Notes: a model not told the origin generated them from the letters alone. Shown: positions 22,977 to 32,931, counted from the stretch's first letter. The stretch: 64,000 bases of DNA from Methylobacterium sp. B4 (GCF_003201865.1 NZ_QJJJ01000003.1:291806-355805); one strand, 5' to 3'. A program made the numbers and translations.

Positions 22977-25172
22977 ATGCTCAAGCTCGATTTGACCGAT
23001 GCGCCCGTTCCCTCGCGGCGCGCCTTCCTCGGCGCCGCCGCGGCGGGCGCCGTGCTGCTCGCCTTCCGCCTCGACCTGCGGGGCGCCCGCGCCGCGGGCG
23101 GCAACGACGCGCTGTCCAAGGCGCCGGCCCAGCCCAACGCCTTCGTGCGGATCGGTGCCGACGACACCGTGACGGTGATGATCAAGCATCTCGACATGGG
23201 CCAGGGCAACACGACGGGGCTCACCACCATCGTCGCCGACGAGCTCGACGCCGATTGGGGCCAGATGCGGGTCGCCTTCGCGCCGGCCGACGCGAAACTC
23301 TACGCCAACCTTCTGATGGGCCCCGTGCAGGGCACCGGCGGCTCGACGGCGATCGCCAATTCCTGGTTCCAGTTGCGCAAGGCGGGTGCGGCCGCCCGCG
23401 CCATGCTGGTGGCCGCCGCGGCCGAGAGCTGGGGCGTGCCCGCGGGCGAGGTCAGCGTCTCGAAGGGCGTGATCAGCCACACATCCGGCAAGCAGGGCCG
23501 GTTCGGCGCGTTCGCGGAGGCTGCGGCCGCCAAGCCGGTGCCGCAGGAGCCCCGCCTCAAGACGCCCGCCGAGTGGACGCTGATCGGAAAGCGCGTGCCG
23601 CGCATCGATTCCGCGCCCAAGACCGACGGCAGCGCGATCTACTCCCTCGACATCCGCCGCCCCGGTCAGGTCACGGCGCTCGTCGCCCACCCGCCGCGCT
23701 TCGGCGCCGCGGTGAAGTCGGTGGATGCGGAGGCCGCGCAGGGCATGCCCGGCGTGGTCGCTGTCGTCACGATCCCGACGGGCGTGGCGGTCATCGCCCG
23801 CGACACCTGGAGCGCGATGAAGGCCCGCGAGGCCCTCAAGGTCACCTGGGACGATTCGGCCGCCGAGACACGCTCCTCCGACGCGATCCTGGCCGAGTAC
23901 CGCGAGACGGCCAAGAAGAGCGGCCTCGTCGCCTCGCAGGCGGGCGACGCCGACGGCGCCATCAAGGGCTCGGCCAAGGTGCTGGAGGCGGAATTCTCCT
24001 TCCCCTACCTCGCGCACGCCGCCATGGAGCCCCTGAACGCCACGATCGAGCGGGCGGCCGACGGCAGCTACGACGTCTATGCCGGCTTCCAGATCCAGAC
24101 CGTCGAGCAGGCGGTGCTGGCCGCGACCCTCGGCGTCACGACCGACAAGGTCCGGCTGCACACCCAGTGGGCCGGCGGCTCCTTCGGCCGGCGGGCGACG
24201 CCGGGCGCGGACTATTTCGCCGAGGCGGCCGCGATCGTGAAGGCCTGGGACGGCAAGGCCCCGGTCCACCTCGTCTGGACCCGCGAGGACGACATGGCCG
24301 GCGGCTATTACCGCCCGCAGGTCTACCACACGGTCAAGGCCGGGATCGACGCCAAGGGGCAAGTCACCGGCTGGCGCCACGCCATGGTCGGCAAGTCGAT
24401 CATGATCGGCTCGCCCTTCGAGGCGATGCTGGTCAAGAACGGCATCGATTCCACAACCGTGGAGGGCGCCTCCGACACGCCCTACGCCCTGCCCGCCTAT
24501 CGCTTCGAGGTGCACAATGCCCGCGAGGGCGTGCCGGTGCTGTGGTGGCGCTCGGTCGGCCACACCCACACCGCCCACGTCATGGAGGTGTTCATCGACG
24601 AGCTGGCGCATGCCGCGGGCGCCGACCCGGTCGCCTACCGCCTGTCGCTGCTGACCCGCGCGCCGCGCCTGTCGGGCGTCCTGCGTCTGGCCGCCGAGAA
24701 GGCCGGCTGGAGCCGGAAGCCGTCCGAGAAGGGCCGCGGCCTGGGCGTGGCCGTCCACGAATCCTTCGGCTCCTACGTCGCCATGGTGGCCGACGTGACG
24801 GCGGGCGATTCGAGCGTGAAGGTCAACCGGATCGTCGCGGCGGTCGATGTCGGCATCGCCGTGAACCCGGACGTCGTGCGCGCTCAGGTCGAGGGCGCGG
24901 TGGGCTTCGCCCTCTCGGCGGTGCTGCGCAACCGCATCACCCTCAAGGACGGCGTGGTGCAGGAGACGAACTTCGACAGCTACCAGCCGACGCGCCTGAC
25001 CGAGATGCCGCGGGTCGAGGTGCACATCACGCCCTCCGAGGTTGCGCCCACCGGCATCGGCGAACCCGGCGTTCCGGTGCTGGCCCCGGCCATCGCCAAC
25101 GCGGTCTTCGCCGCCACCGGCCAGCGCCTGCGCTCGCTGCCCCTCGACCTGTCGAGCCTGCGCGGGGCCTGA
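22977..25172 (+). CDS. Molybdopterin-binding subunit, isoquinoline 1-oxidoreductase beta type
   Basis: A 731-residue large subunit. The Tat signal SRRAFLGAAAAGAVLLAF sits at residues 13-30. The molybdopterin domains show GQGNTTGLTTIVADELD, QGTGGSTAIANSW, WAGGSFGRRATPGADY, RSVGHTHTAHVMEVFIDELA and the C-terminal GIGEPGVPVLAPAIANAVF, which contains the catalytic Glu motif (GEPG). There is no FAD subunit gene in the pair, in line with the IorAB/aldehyde-oxidase group that donates electrons to cytochromes. No XdhC/MobA-like maturation gene is adjacent. It starts 35 bases after the small subunit. Confidence 0.92.
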   Translation: MLKLDLTDAPVPSRRAFLGAAAAGAVLLAFRLDLRGARAAGGNDALSKAPAQPNAFVRIGADDTVTVMIKHLDMGQGNTTGLTTIVADELDADWGQMRVAFAPADAKLYANLLMGPVQGTGGSTAIANSWFQLRKAGAAARAMLVAAAAESWGVPAGEVSVSKGVISHTSGKQGRFGAFAEAAAAKPVPQEPRLKTPAEWTLIGKRVPRIDSAPKTDGSAIYSLDIRRPGQVTALVAHPPRFGAAVKSVDAEAAQGMPGVVAVVTIPTGVAVIARDTWSAMKAREALKVTWDDSAAETRSSDAILAEYRETAKKSGLVASQAGDADGAIKGSAKVLEAEFSFPYLAHAAMEPLNATIERAADGSYDVYAGFQIQTVEQAVLAATLGVTTDKVRLHTQWAGGSFGRRATPGADYFAEAAAIVKAWDGKAPVHLVWTREDDMAGGYYRPQVYHTVKAGIDAKGQVTGWRHAMVGKSIMIGSPFEAMLVKNGIDSTTVEGASDTPYALPAYRFEVHNAREGVPVLWWRSVGHTHTAHVMEVFIDELAHAAGADPVAYRLSLLTRAPRLSGVLRLAAEKAGWSRKPSEKGRGLGVAVHESFGSYVAMVADVTAGDSSVKVNRIVAAVDVGIAVNPDVVRAQVEGAVGFALSAVLRNRITLKDGVVQETNFDSYQPTRLTEMPRVEVHITPSEVAPTGIGEPGVPVLAPAIANAVFAATGQRLRSLPLDLSSLRGA

Positions 25173-25196
25173 GGCCTTCGGCCCGCCTGTGAGAAG

Positions 25197-25227
25197 GCCG
25201 GCCGGCGCGATGGCGCCGGCCGGCTTT
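25197..25227 (+). terminator. Rho-independent terminator of the molybdenum hydroxylase operon
   Basis: GCCGGCCGGCGC (25197-25208) pairs perfectly with 25213-25224 around a four-base loop, followed by TTT. It begins 25 bases after the stop. Confidence 0.8.
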
Positions 25228-25285
25228 ACAACGTGGCCCAACCATCGCTTAGGTTCAGCCCCGTCGAGCCAACGCGGGACGCAGG

Positions 25286-28200
25286 ATGGGCGAGCGGACG
25301 AACCCGACTGCGTGGCGATCGGGCGAGGGCGCGATGGAGGCGCGGGTCCGCGCGCACGATTGGTCCGCGACGCCGCTCGGCCCCGCCGCCGACTGGCCCG
25401 AGACGCTGCGCTCCGCGGCGAGGCTCGTGCTCGACATGGCCCTGCCCGCCGCCCTCGGCTGGGGCGAAGCCTCGACCCTCCTGTGCAACGACGCCTTCGC
25501 CGCTCTCCTCGACAGGGGGACGGACCCGCTCGGACAGTCCTTCGCAGCTCTCGGCGGCGAGTTCGGAGGCGAGGCGCTCGCCGCACTCGTCGAACGCGTC
25601 CGCTGCGGCGAGGCCGTCCCCGCCGCAGACCTCGCGCTCGGCGTCGGGCCGGACGGTGCTGACAGCGCGCGCGTCACGCTCTCGCTCACGCCGCTGCGCC
25701 GGGCCGACGGAACGGTGGCGGGCCTGCTCGCCATCGTCACGGATACGCCTGCGACCGGCACGGAGCGTCCGGCGCAGGAACCTCAAGCGCGGGAATCCCG
25801 GGCCGAGGCGGCGCTGCGCGTCAGCGAGGAGAAGTACAGCACCCTGTTCCAGACCATGGGCCAGGGCTTCTGCGAACTCGAACTGGTGCGGGACGCGGCG
25901 GGCCGGGCGGTCGATTGGCGCTACATCGAGGTGAACCCCGCCTTCGAGCGGCTGGTCGGCCCGCCGGCGGCTCTGGCCCGCGGGCGGCGCGGGCGTGATT
26001 TCGTGCCGGAGATCGACCCCTGGTGGTTCGAGACCTACGAGCGCATCGTCGAAACGGGCGTGCCGAGGCGGCTGGAGCACAGGGAGACGCCCAAGGGACG
26101 CTGGTACGAGGTCTCTGTCTACCCGCAAGCGGGCGACCGGCTGCTCGTCCTCTACGACGACGTGACCCAGCGCAAGACGGCCGAGGCGGCCCTGCGGGAG
26201 CGCGAGGAGCGGCAGGCCTTCCTCCTGGCGATGAGCGACGCCGTGCGTCGGCTGACCGATCCGGCGGCCATCGAGGGCGAGATCTGCCGGCTCCTGGCCG
26301 AGCGGCTGGGGGTGGAGCGGGCCTATTACGCCGCGGTGGACGAGGCGGTCGGGCTCGCCCGGATCGCGCACGATCACGTCCGCGGCGACGCGCCCTCCCT
26401 GGCCGGCGAGCACCGGCTCGCGGATTTCGCGTGGTCGGCCGAGATCCTTCGCCGCGGCGAGTGCCGCGTCGTGGCCGACGCGCAGACCTCGCCGGACGTG
26501 CCGGAGACCGAGCGGCCTCACCTCGCCGCGCTTCGGATCGTCGCCTGCATGGGCGCGCCGCTCGTGAAGGACGGACGACTGGTCGGCGTGCTCTGCGTCA
26601 CCCAATCCCGCCCACGGGAATGGACCGGCGACGAGGTCGAGCTGCTGCGCGACGTCGCCGAACGCATCTGGGCCGCGGTGGAGCGCGGCCGGGCCGAGGT
26701 GGACATCCGCCACAAGAACGCGGTGCTGGAAGGAATCAACCGCATCTTCCGCGAGGCGCTCGGCGCCTCCACGGAGGAGGAACTCGGCCGCGCCTGCCTC
26801 GCCATCGCCGAGGAGGTGACGGGCAGCGCCTTCAGCTTCATGGGCGAGGTCAACCTCGAGACGGATCGGTTCGACGAACTCTCCATCAGCGATCGGGGCT
26901 GGCGGCACTTCGCCATGGAGAACCCCGCCTTCCCCGCGGGAAAGGCGCCGACGGGCCTTCCGCTCCACGGCCTCTACGGACGGGTGCTGCGCGACGGCAG
27001 CGGCCTCATCGCCAACGCGCCGCACGCGCATCCCGATCGGATCGGCACGCCGCCGGGTCACCCGCCGCTCAAGGCCTTCCTCGGCGTGCCGCTGAAGCGG
27101 GACGGCCGGACCATCGGCATGATCGGCTACGGCAACCGTGCGGGCGGCTACCGGCCCGAGGATCTGGAGGCCGCCGAGGCGCTCGCTCCGGCGATCCTCC
27201 AGGCCCTCCTGAGGAAGCGGACCGCCGACACCCTGGGCGAGAGCGAGGAGCGCTTCCGCACCCTGACCGAACTGGTGCCGAGCCTGCTCTGGGACGCCGA
27301 TACGCAGGGGCGGACCGCCCTCGTGAACCGGCGGTGGACCGAATATACCGGGCAGACCCTCGCCGAGGTGCAGAACGGCGGTTGGCTGGCCGTGATCCAC
27401 CCCGACGACGCGCAGGAGACCGCCCGCGTCTTCGCCGACGCCTACGCCACCGGCCATGGCCTGGAGCGGCAGCACCGGATCCGCCGCCGGGACGGCGTCT
27501 ATCGCTGGTTCCTCGTCCGCCACGCGCCGGCCCGCGACGCGGAGGGCCGGGTCCTGCGCTGGTTCGGCGCGGCCACCGACATCCACGACCAGCACCTCGC
27601 CGCCGAGAAGCTGCAGCTGGAGGAGGCCCGTCAAACCTTCCTGCTCGATCTCGCCGACAGACTGCAGGGCCAGAACGATCCGCAGGAGACCCTGCACATC
27701 GCCGTCGCGGCGCTGGGGCGGCACCTGGCCGTCAGCCGGGTCGGCTACGTGCGCGCCTATGCCGGCGGCGAGATCATCGAGCGGCAGGTGCGCTTCACCG
27801 CGCGGGAGGAGGCGCCGCTGGGGCCGCTGCGCCTGCGGGATTTCGGCGAGGGCGTCCGCGGCCGGCTGCACCGGGGCGAGACGGTCGCCGTGGAAGACCT
27901 CGACGGCGTCGCCAATCCCGCCTTCTGGAGGAGTGTGGAGATCCACAGCCTCCTGGCGGTTCCGCTGGTGCGCAACGGCCGGCTGCGCGCGGCGTTCTAC
28001 GCCACCCATGACCGGCCCCGGGCATGGTCGCCGGGCGAGGTGGCGCTGTTCGAGGATGTCGCGGCGCGGACCTGGGAGGCGGCGGAGCGGGCGCAGGCCG
28101 AGACGGAGCTGCGCGCGAGCGAGGCACGGCAGCGCGCCCTAATCGAGGGCATTCCCCAATTGGTCTGGCGCTCGGCGATGGGCGGAGGCTGGACCTGGGC

Positions 28201-29116
28201 CAGTCCGCAATGGTGCCGCTACACCGGCCAGAGCGAGGCAGCCCCCCTGGGCTTCGGCTGGCTCGACGCGCTTCATCCCGACGACCGCGAGCGGGTGCGG
28301 ACGGCCTGGACCGAAGCCGAGGCCGCCAGCGGGCTCACCCTGAATTTCCGCATCCGGTCGGACGCGGAGGATCGCTACCGCTGGTTCCAGTCGCGGGCGC
28401 TGCCGCTTCTCCGAGAGAGCGAGAACTCGGAATGGCTCGGCACCTCGACCGACATCGACGACCTGCGCCGCCTCCAGGAGCAGCAGGACGTGATGGTGGC
28501 CGAGCTGCAGCACCGCACCCGCAACCTGATCACCGTGGTGCGCTCCATCGCCGAGCAGACCGTGGTCAGCAGCGCCTCGCTCGACGTGTTCCGCAGGCGC
28601 TTCTACGACCGGCTCGCCGTGCTCTCGCGGGTCCAGGGACTGCTCTCGCGCTCGAACGTCGAGCCGATCCTGCTCGACACCCTCATCACCGCGGAACTCG
28701 ATGCCCTGGGCGCCTGGGAGGCGGCCGAGCGCATCCTGCTCGAAGGCCCCTCCGTGCGCCTGCGCAAGGCGACGGTGCAGACCTTCGCGCTCGCCCTGCA
28801 CGAACTCGCCACCAACGCCCGCAAGTACGGCGCCCTCGCCGTGCCCTCGGGGCGCCTGCAGGTGACGTGGCGGACCTATGACGAGGACGGCCGGACGCGG
28901 CTCGCCCTGCAATGGACCGAGGAGGGAATCGAGGGGCCGTCCGCGACGGCTCCCCCCGCCCGGTACGGCTACGGGCGCGAACTGATCGAGAAGGCGCTGC
29001 CCTACGCCCTCGACGCGCGCACGCATTACGCGCTGGGCGAGCACGCCCTGCACTGCTCCATCGACCTGCCGCTGACGGACCGGCGCGGCAGCGAGCGCAC
29101 GACCGGCAATCCCTGA
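25286..29116 (+). CDS. Multi-PAS/GAF HWE-family sensor histidine kinase
   Basis: A 1276-residue soluble kinase with no membrane segments. Order: an N-terminal sensory part (RAHDWSATPLGPAADWP) to about 160; PAS at about 180-310 (YSTLFQTMGQGFCELELV); GAF at about 315-470 with the blue-light/phytochrome-like CRLLAERLGVERAYYA; a second GAF at about 480-650; PAS at about 655-770 (RFRTLTELVPSLLWDAD); a third GAF at about 785-940; PAS at about 950-1065; then HWE kinase with MVAELQHRTRNLITVV (phospho-His near 1075), HELATNARKYGAL (N box near 1171) and the ATPase end. Signals and partner are unknown; HWE kinases often control light or stress responses through PhyR/EcfG. It stands alone behind a terminator. 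Confidence 0.92.
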   Translation: MGERTNPTAWRSGEGAMEARVRAHDWSATPLGPAADWPETLRSAARLVLDMALPAALGWGEASTLLCNDAFAALLDRGTDPLGQSFAALGGEFGGEALAALVERVRCGEAVPAADLALGVGPDGADSARVTLSLTPLRRADGTVAGLLAIVTDTPATGTERPAQEPQARESRAEAALRVSEEKYSTLFQTMGQGFCELELVRDAAGRAVDWRYIEVNPAFERLVGPPAALARGRRGRDFVPEIDPWWFETYERIVETGVPRRLEHRETPKGRWYEVSVYPQAGDRLLVLYDDVTQRKTAEAALREREERQAFLLAMSDAVRRLTDPAAIEGEICRLLAERLGVERAYYAAVDEAVGLARIAHDHVRGDAPSLAGEHRLADFAWSAEILRRGECRVVADAQTSPDVPETERPHLAALRIVACMGAPLVKDGRLVGVLCVTQSRPREWTGDEVELLRDVAERIWAAVERGRAEVDIRHKNAVLEGINRIFREALGASTEEELGRACLAIAEEVTGSAFSFMGEVNLETDRFDELSISDRGWRHFAMENPAFPAGKAPTGLPLHGLYGRVLRDGSGLIANAPHAHPDRIGTPPGHPPLKAFLGVPLKRDGRTIGMIGYGNRAGGYRPEDLEAAEALAPAILQALLRKRTADTLGESEERFRTLTELVPSLLWDADTQGRTALVNRRWTEYTGQTLAEVQNGGWLAVIHPDDAQETARVFADAYATGHGLERQHRIRRRDGVYRWFLVRHAPARDAEGRVLRWFGAATDIHDQHLAAEKLQLEEARQTFLLDLADRLQGQNDPQETLHIAVAALGRHLAVSRVGYVRAYAGGEIIERQVRFTAREEAPLGPLRLRDFGEGVRGRLHRGETVAVEDLDGVANPAFWRSVEIHSLLAVPLVRNGRLRAAFYATHDRPRAWSPGEVALFEDVAARTWEAAERAQAETELRASEARQRALIEGIPQLVWRSAMGGGWTWASPQWCRYTGQSEAAPLGFGWLDALHPDDRERVRTAWTEAEAASGLTLNFRIRSDAEDRYRWFQSRALPLLRESENSEWLGTSTDIDDLRRLQEQQDVMVAELQHRTRNLITVVRSIAEQTVVSSASLDVFRRRFYDRLAVLSRVQGLLSRSNVEPILLDTLITAELDALGAWEAAERILLEGPSVRLRKATVQTFALALHELATNARKYGALAVPSGRLQVTWRTYDEDGRTRLALQWTEEGIEGPSATAPPARYGYGRELIEKALPYALDARTHYALGEHALHCSIDLPLTDRRGSERTTGNP

Positions 29117-29172
29117 TGCCGGCGCCTTCGCGGCGCGGAAGCCGAGCCGGACCGCGGGCGGGAGCGCCGGCT

Positions 29173-30408
29173 CTACGCGCGTGCCAGCGCGCCTTCGATC
29201 ATCCGCGCGACGGCCAGCGCACGCCCGTCATCGCCGAAGCGGGCGATCACCTGCACGCCGAGCGGCAGGCCGTCGCCGGGCACCGGGACGTTGACGCAGG
29301 GCACGCCCATCAGGGTCCATAGCCGGTTGAAGCGCGCATCCCCCGTCGAGCTCAAGCCCCGCGGGGCGCGGCCCACGCTCGACAGCGTCAGGATCGCATC
29401 GAACTCCGAAAACATCTCCTTGAGGAGGCGGCGCGCCCGGTGCGCATCCCGGCGGGCGGCGTCGTAATCGGCCGTGCTCAGCGCCTGCGCCCGGTCGAGC
29501 TGTCCGCGCAGCACCGGCGGCAGCGCCTCCCGATGCCCGGCATATTCCCAGGCGAGCGCCTGGCGCGCCTCGACATCCTGCACGGTCGGATGCGCGGCCC
29601 AGGCCCGGGCGAAGGGCTCCGGTAAGACGAGATCGCGCAGGCTCGCTCCCGCCCGCTCCGCTGCCCGCGCCGCGACGGTCAGGGCCGCCAGCGCGTCCGC
29701 ATCCGGCGCGCCGGCGAAATCCTGGAGGCAGAGGGCGAGGCGGGGGCGGTCAGGCTCGCGCGCCTCGATCTCCGTCCGGTCGGCGATCAGCGCCAGCGCC
29801 CGGGTAATGTCGGCCACCGAGGCCCCGAACAGGCCGAGCGTATCGAGCGCCCAGGAGAAGGTCTTCACCCCGACCGTCGGAAGGAGCCGGAACGACGGCT
29901 TGATCGCCGCGACCCCGCAAAAGGCCGCCGGGCGGATCACCGAGCCGCCGGTCTGCGTGCCGAGCGCGAGCGGCAGCAGCCCGGCGGCCACCGCGGCGGC
30001 CGAGCCGGAGGAGGAGCCGCCCGGTGTATGGCCGGGATCGTGCGGGTTGCGCGTCGCCGCGGGGTCGAGGCCGGCAAACGCCGTGGTCGCCGTCTTGGCG
30101 AGCGGCACGGCGCCGAGCGCCCGCAGCCGCGAGACGATGGCCGCGTCGGCCCTCGGCCGCCAGCCGGCATAGATGCCCGAGCCGAACTCGGTCGCCATGT
30201 CGGCGGTGTCGATGATGTCCTTCACCCCGACCGCGATACCGGCGAGCGGCCCGCTCTCCGGTACCGCCGTCTCGGGCGGCGCCGTGCGCAGGACGGCCCG
30301 GAGCGCGGGATCGCGCTCGGCGATGCGTTCGCGGGCGGCGCGGATCGCCTCCGCCGCCGTGAGGGTGCCGTTCGCGACGCGGGCACGCGTGTCGAGGAGC
30401 GAAATCAT
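29173..30408 (-). CDS. Amidase signature family enzyme
   Basis: A 411-residue amidase. The Ser-Ser-Lys triad is visible: the Lys in GIAVGVKDIIDTAD, and the two serines in GGSSSGSAAAVAAGLLPLAL with TQTGGSVIRPAAFCG after it. The start of the listed frame extends 27 codons further, but ATG at 30408 (MISLLDTRARVANGTL) fits the family. Substrate class (amide, urea derivative, aryl acylamide) is undetermined. No adjacent transport or regulator genes. Confidence 0.92.
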   Translation of the reverse strand: MISLLDTRARVANGTLTAAEAIRAARERIAERDPALRAVLRTAPPETAVPESGPLAGIAVGVKDIIDTADMATEFGSGIYAGWRPRADAAIVSRLRALGAVPLAKTATTAFAGLDPAATRNPHDPGHTPGGSSSGSAAAVAAGLLPLALGTQTGGSVIRPAAFCGVAAIKPSFRLLPTVGVKTFSWALDTLGLFGASVADITRALALIADRTEIEAREPDRPRLALCLQDFAGAPDADALAALTVAARAAERAGASLRDLVLPEPFARAWAAHPTVQDVEARQALAWEYAGHREALPPVLRGQLDRAQALSTADYDAARRDAHRARRLLKEMFSEFDAILTLSSVGRAPRGLSSTGDARFNRLWTLMGVPCVNVPVPGDGLPLGVQVIARFGDDGRALAVARMIEGALARA

Positions 30409-30530
30409 GCACCCCGAGTCGTCGCAAGCCGCCGGATCTGTCAACACCGTTCCACAGGGCGCCGGACCGGGACCGACACGACACCGCATCGTTAGCGGCG
30501 CGTTTACGCAACGCTGCGCATCGTCGGGCC

Positions 30531-31514
30531 ATGTGGCGTAAAGCGTTAGCGTTCTCGGCCCTGGTGCTGTTCGGCGCGGGGCTCACGGGCTGTGCGATCA
30601 ACCGGTTCGAGCGCCGGGAGGCTTGGCGCGACCAAGCCGAGCAGATGTGCATTTCCCGCAAGCTCGTGCAGCCGACGGCCTACGTCTCCCTCGCCAAGGA
30701 GATCGACGGCCCCGGCCCCTGCGGCATGCAGCAGCCCTTCCGGGTGACGAAGCTCGGCGGCGGAAGCGTCGCGCTCAAGCAGCGCATGACGCTGGCCTGC
30801 CCGGCGCTCGCCGAGGCCGAGGCATGGCTCGCCGACACGATCCAGCCCGCCGCCAACCTGTATTTCGGCGTGCCGGTGGCCGAGATCAACGCGGGCTCCT
30901 ATTCCTGCCGCGGCCGCAACAACCAAGCGGGCGCCAAGCTCTCGGAGCATTCCTTCGGCAACGCGCTGGACATCATGTCCTTCACCCTAGCCGACGGGCA
31001 CGTCATCACGGTGAAGGGCGGCTGGCGCGGCACCGAGGCGGAGCAGGCCTTCCTGCGCGAGGTGTTCGTCGGGGCCTGCGCCCGCTTCTCGACGGTGCTG
31101 GCGCCGGGCTCCAACGTGTTCCACTACGATCACATCCACGTGGATCTGGCGATGCACGACCCGCGCGGGCTGCGGCGCGTCTGCAAGCCGCTCCTCAAGT
31201 TCGAGTCGCAGCTGAATGCCGCCAACGGCGCGGCCCGGCCGCTCGCCTCGCCCCGTCCGCCCGCGCGCCAGACCCTGCCGTCGCAGGCCCCGATCGACGT
31301 GGAGGAGGACGATCCCTACGGCGTCGCCCCGACCTCCTCCCGCACGACCGGGACGCGGGTCGCCCGCTCGCCGGCGGCTCCCACGGCCTACGCCGCCGCC
31401 CCGCCCCCGAGCCGCCCGCGTCCTCCGGTCCCGGCCCACGATGCGGCCTACGCGCCGCTGTCGCTGGCCGCACCCCATGCCGCCGACCACGCCCCGGACG
31501 AGCCGATCTACTGA
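30531..31514 (+). CDS. Extensin-like lipoprotein, D,D-peptidase fold
   Basis: A 327-residue lipoprotein. The lipobox is LTGC at the end of a signal peptide (LAFSALVLFGAGLTGC). The central extensin-like domain has CGMQQPFRVTKLGG, LACPALAEAEAWL, LSEHSFGNALDIMSF and VFHYDHIHVDLAMHD, the zinc-peptidase-like His/Asp motifs shared with D-Ala-D-Ala carboxypeptidases. The C-terminal 100 residues are Pro/Ala/Arg-rich and disordered. Predicted to be an envelope protein that may act on peptidoglycan; activity is inferred. Confidence 0.9.
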   Translation: MWRKALAFSALVLFGAGLTGCAINRFERREAWRDQAEQMCISRKLVQPTAYVSLAKEIDGPGPCGMQQPFRVTKLGGGSVALKQRMTLACPALAEAEAWLADTIQPAANLYFGVPVAEINAGSYSCRGRNNQAGAKLSEHSFGNALDIMSFTLADGHVITVKGGWRGTEAEQAFLREVFVGACARFSTVLAPGSNVFHYDHIHVDLAMHDPRGLRRVCKPLLKFESQLNAANGAARPLASPRPPARQTLPSQAPIDVEEDDPYGVAPTSSRTTGTRVARSPAAPTAYAAAPPPSRPRPPVPAHDAAYAPLSLAAPHAADHAPDEPIY

Positions 31515-31695
31515 TCCCTCCCGAGGTGTGCCCGGCACACCCCAGCCCGGCCTAAAAGCGGCGCCCATGCCCGGTCCAAGCTTGACTTGGAACCGGCACG
31601 GAGCATCGTCTTTCGCCCATCCGGTGCCCGCCGTGCCCCTTCTCTGGCAAGGGGTTTTCGATGCGGGGCACCTTCAACAGGCGGATCTGAGCGGC

Positions 31696-32163
31696 ATGCG
31701 CCCGAACCTTCCTCTCGCCGTCCTGGCTCTCGGCCTCGTCGCGGCCTCCTCCGTACTTCCCGCCTTCGCCCGCTCGGGCCGCGAGGAAATCTCGCCCGCC
31801 GAGGAGCAGACCTTCCCCTACGACGCCGACATCCCCGGCTGTCAGGATGCGGACGTGCTCGAGAAGGTCTCGACCCAGTTCGCCGAGAAGGAGGCGAAGT
31901 TCTGGAACTCGTCGCTGACGATCGTCGCCTACGACAAGATCGAGCGCACCGCCTGGCGGCCCTACGGCGTCGACTTCATCCCGCGCCGCTACTGCTCGGC
32001 GGTCGCCACCACCTCGGACGGGGTGCGCCGCAAGGTCGATTACTCCGTGCGCGAGAGCCTCGGCATCATCGGCTCGACTTGGGGCGTCGAATTCTGCGTC
32101 CACGGGCTCGACCGCAACCTCGCCTACGCCTACGCCACCGCCTGCCGGATGGCCCGGCCCTGA
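31696..32163 (+). CDS. Exported hypothetical protein
   Basis: A 155-residue protein with a signal peptide (NLPLAVLALGLVAASSVLPAFA). The mature part has GCQDADVLEKVSTQFAEKEAKF and two cysteines near YCSAVATT and FCVHGLD, then YAYATACRMARP at the end, so up to four cysteines could form two disulfides. The pattern is common in Hyphomicrobiales genomes without a known role. It follows the extensin-like gene and precedes RNase T2; all three are exported. Confidence 0.78.
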   Translation: MRPNLPLAVLALGLVAASSVLPAFARSGREEISPAEEQTFPYDADIPGCQDADVLEKVSTQFAEKEAKFWNSSLTIVAYDKIERTAWRPYGVDFIPRRYCSAVATTSDGVRRKVDYSVRESLGIIGSTWGVEFCVHGLDRNLAYAYATACRMARP

Positions 32164-32259
32164 TCCCGGTGAGGAAAAGGCGGGGCCTGCGGACGATGCA
32201 CGCTTGACTTGTATTTCCGGCGCGGCATCGTCGCAGCCGTGCCTGCCCGAGACCGCCCC

Positions 32260-32931
32260 ATGATCCGTCGCCGCTTCGCTGCCCTGGCCCTCGGCCTGAC
32301 GCTCGCCACCGGGGCGGGAGCGCAGGATTTCGGCGGTTTTCGACGCGGCGGCGAGCCCGGCAGCTTCGACTTCTACGTGCTGGCGCTGTCCTGGTCGCCG
32401 ACCTATTGCGACGGCGAGGGCGCGCGCCGCGACCGCAACGGCCAGTGCGCGCCGGGCCGGGGCCTCGGCTTCGTGGTGCACGGGCTCTGGCCGCAATACG
32501 AGCGCGGCTTCCCCTCGAACTGCTCCGCGGTGGAGCGCCCTCTTACCCGCAACGCGGTCGAGGCCGCAGGCGAGATCATGCCGAGCGAGGGGCTGGCCCG
32601 GCACGAGTGGCGCACCCACGGCACCTGCTCCGGCCTCGATCCGCTCGCCTATTTCAAGGCCGTGAAGACCGCCCGTGAAGCGGTGACGATCCCCGAGGCC
32701 TTCACCAAGCCGGAGGCGGGCTTGCGTGCCGCCCCCATCGACATCGCCCGGCAGTTCGTGGCGGCCAACAAGGGCCTGCGTCCGGACATGATGTCGGTGA
32801 CCTGCCGCCGCGGACAGTTGCAGGAGGTGCGGATCTGCTTCTCCAAGGACCTGCGCGGCTTCACCCCCTGCCCCGAGGTGGCCCGCCAGAACTGCCGCGC
32901 GGGCGAAGTCTCGATCGAGGCGGCGCGCTGA
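32260..32931 (+). CDS. Ribonuclease T2
   Basis: A 223-residue periplasmic or secreted RNase. The signal peptide is FAALALGLTLATGAGA. Both catalytic signatures are present: CAS I FVVHGLWPQYE near residue 72 and CAS II HEWRTHGTC near residue 115, with the active-site His in each and the Glu between. Disulfide cysteines lie in TYCDGEG, SNCSAVER and later. RNase T2 in bacteria degrades single-stranded RNA for nutrients or in the periplasm. A TTG 17 codons upstream is rejected because it lies before the signal peptide. Confidence 0.93.
   Translation: MIRRRFAALALGLTLATGAGAQDFGGFRRGGEPGSFDFYVLALSWSPTYCDGEGARRDRNGQCAPGRGLGFVVHGLWPQYERGFPSNCSAVERPLTRNAVEAAGEIMPSEGLARHEWRTHGTCSGLDPLAYFKAVKTAREAVTIPEAFTKPEAGLRAAPIDIARQFVAANKGLRPDMMSVTCRRGQLQEVRICFSKDLRGFTPCPEVARQNCRAGEVSIEAAR

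Noticed and set aside
22890..28009. Long antisense frames opposite the molybdenum hydroxylase and the HWE kinase
   Set aside because: Composition is the same GC-driven shadow; the plus-strand genes have intact catalytic motifs.
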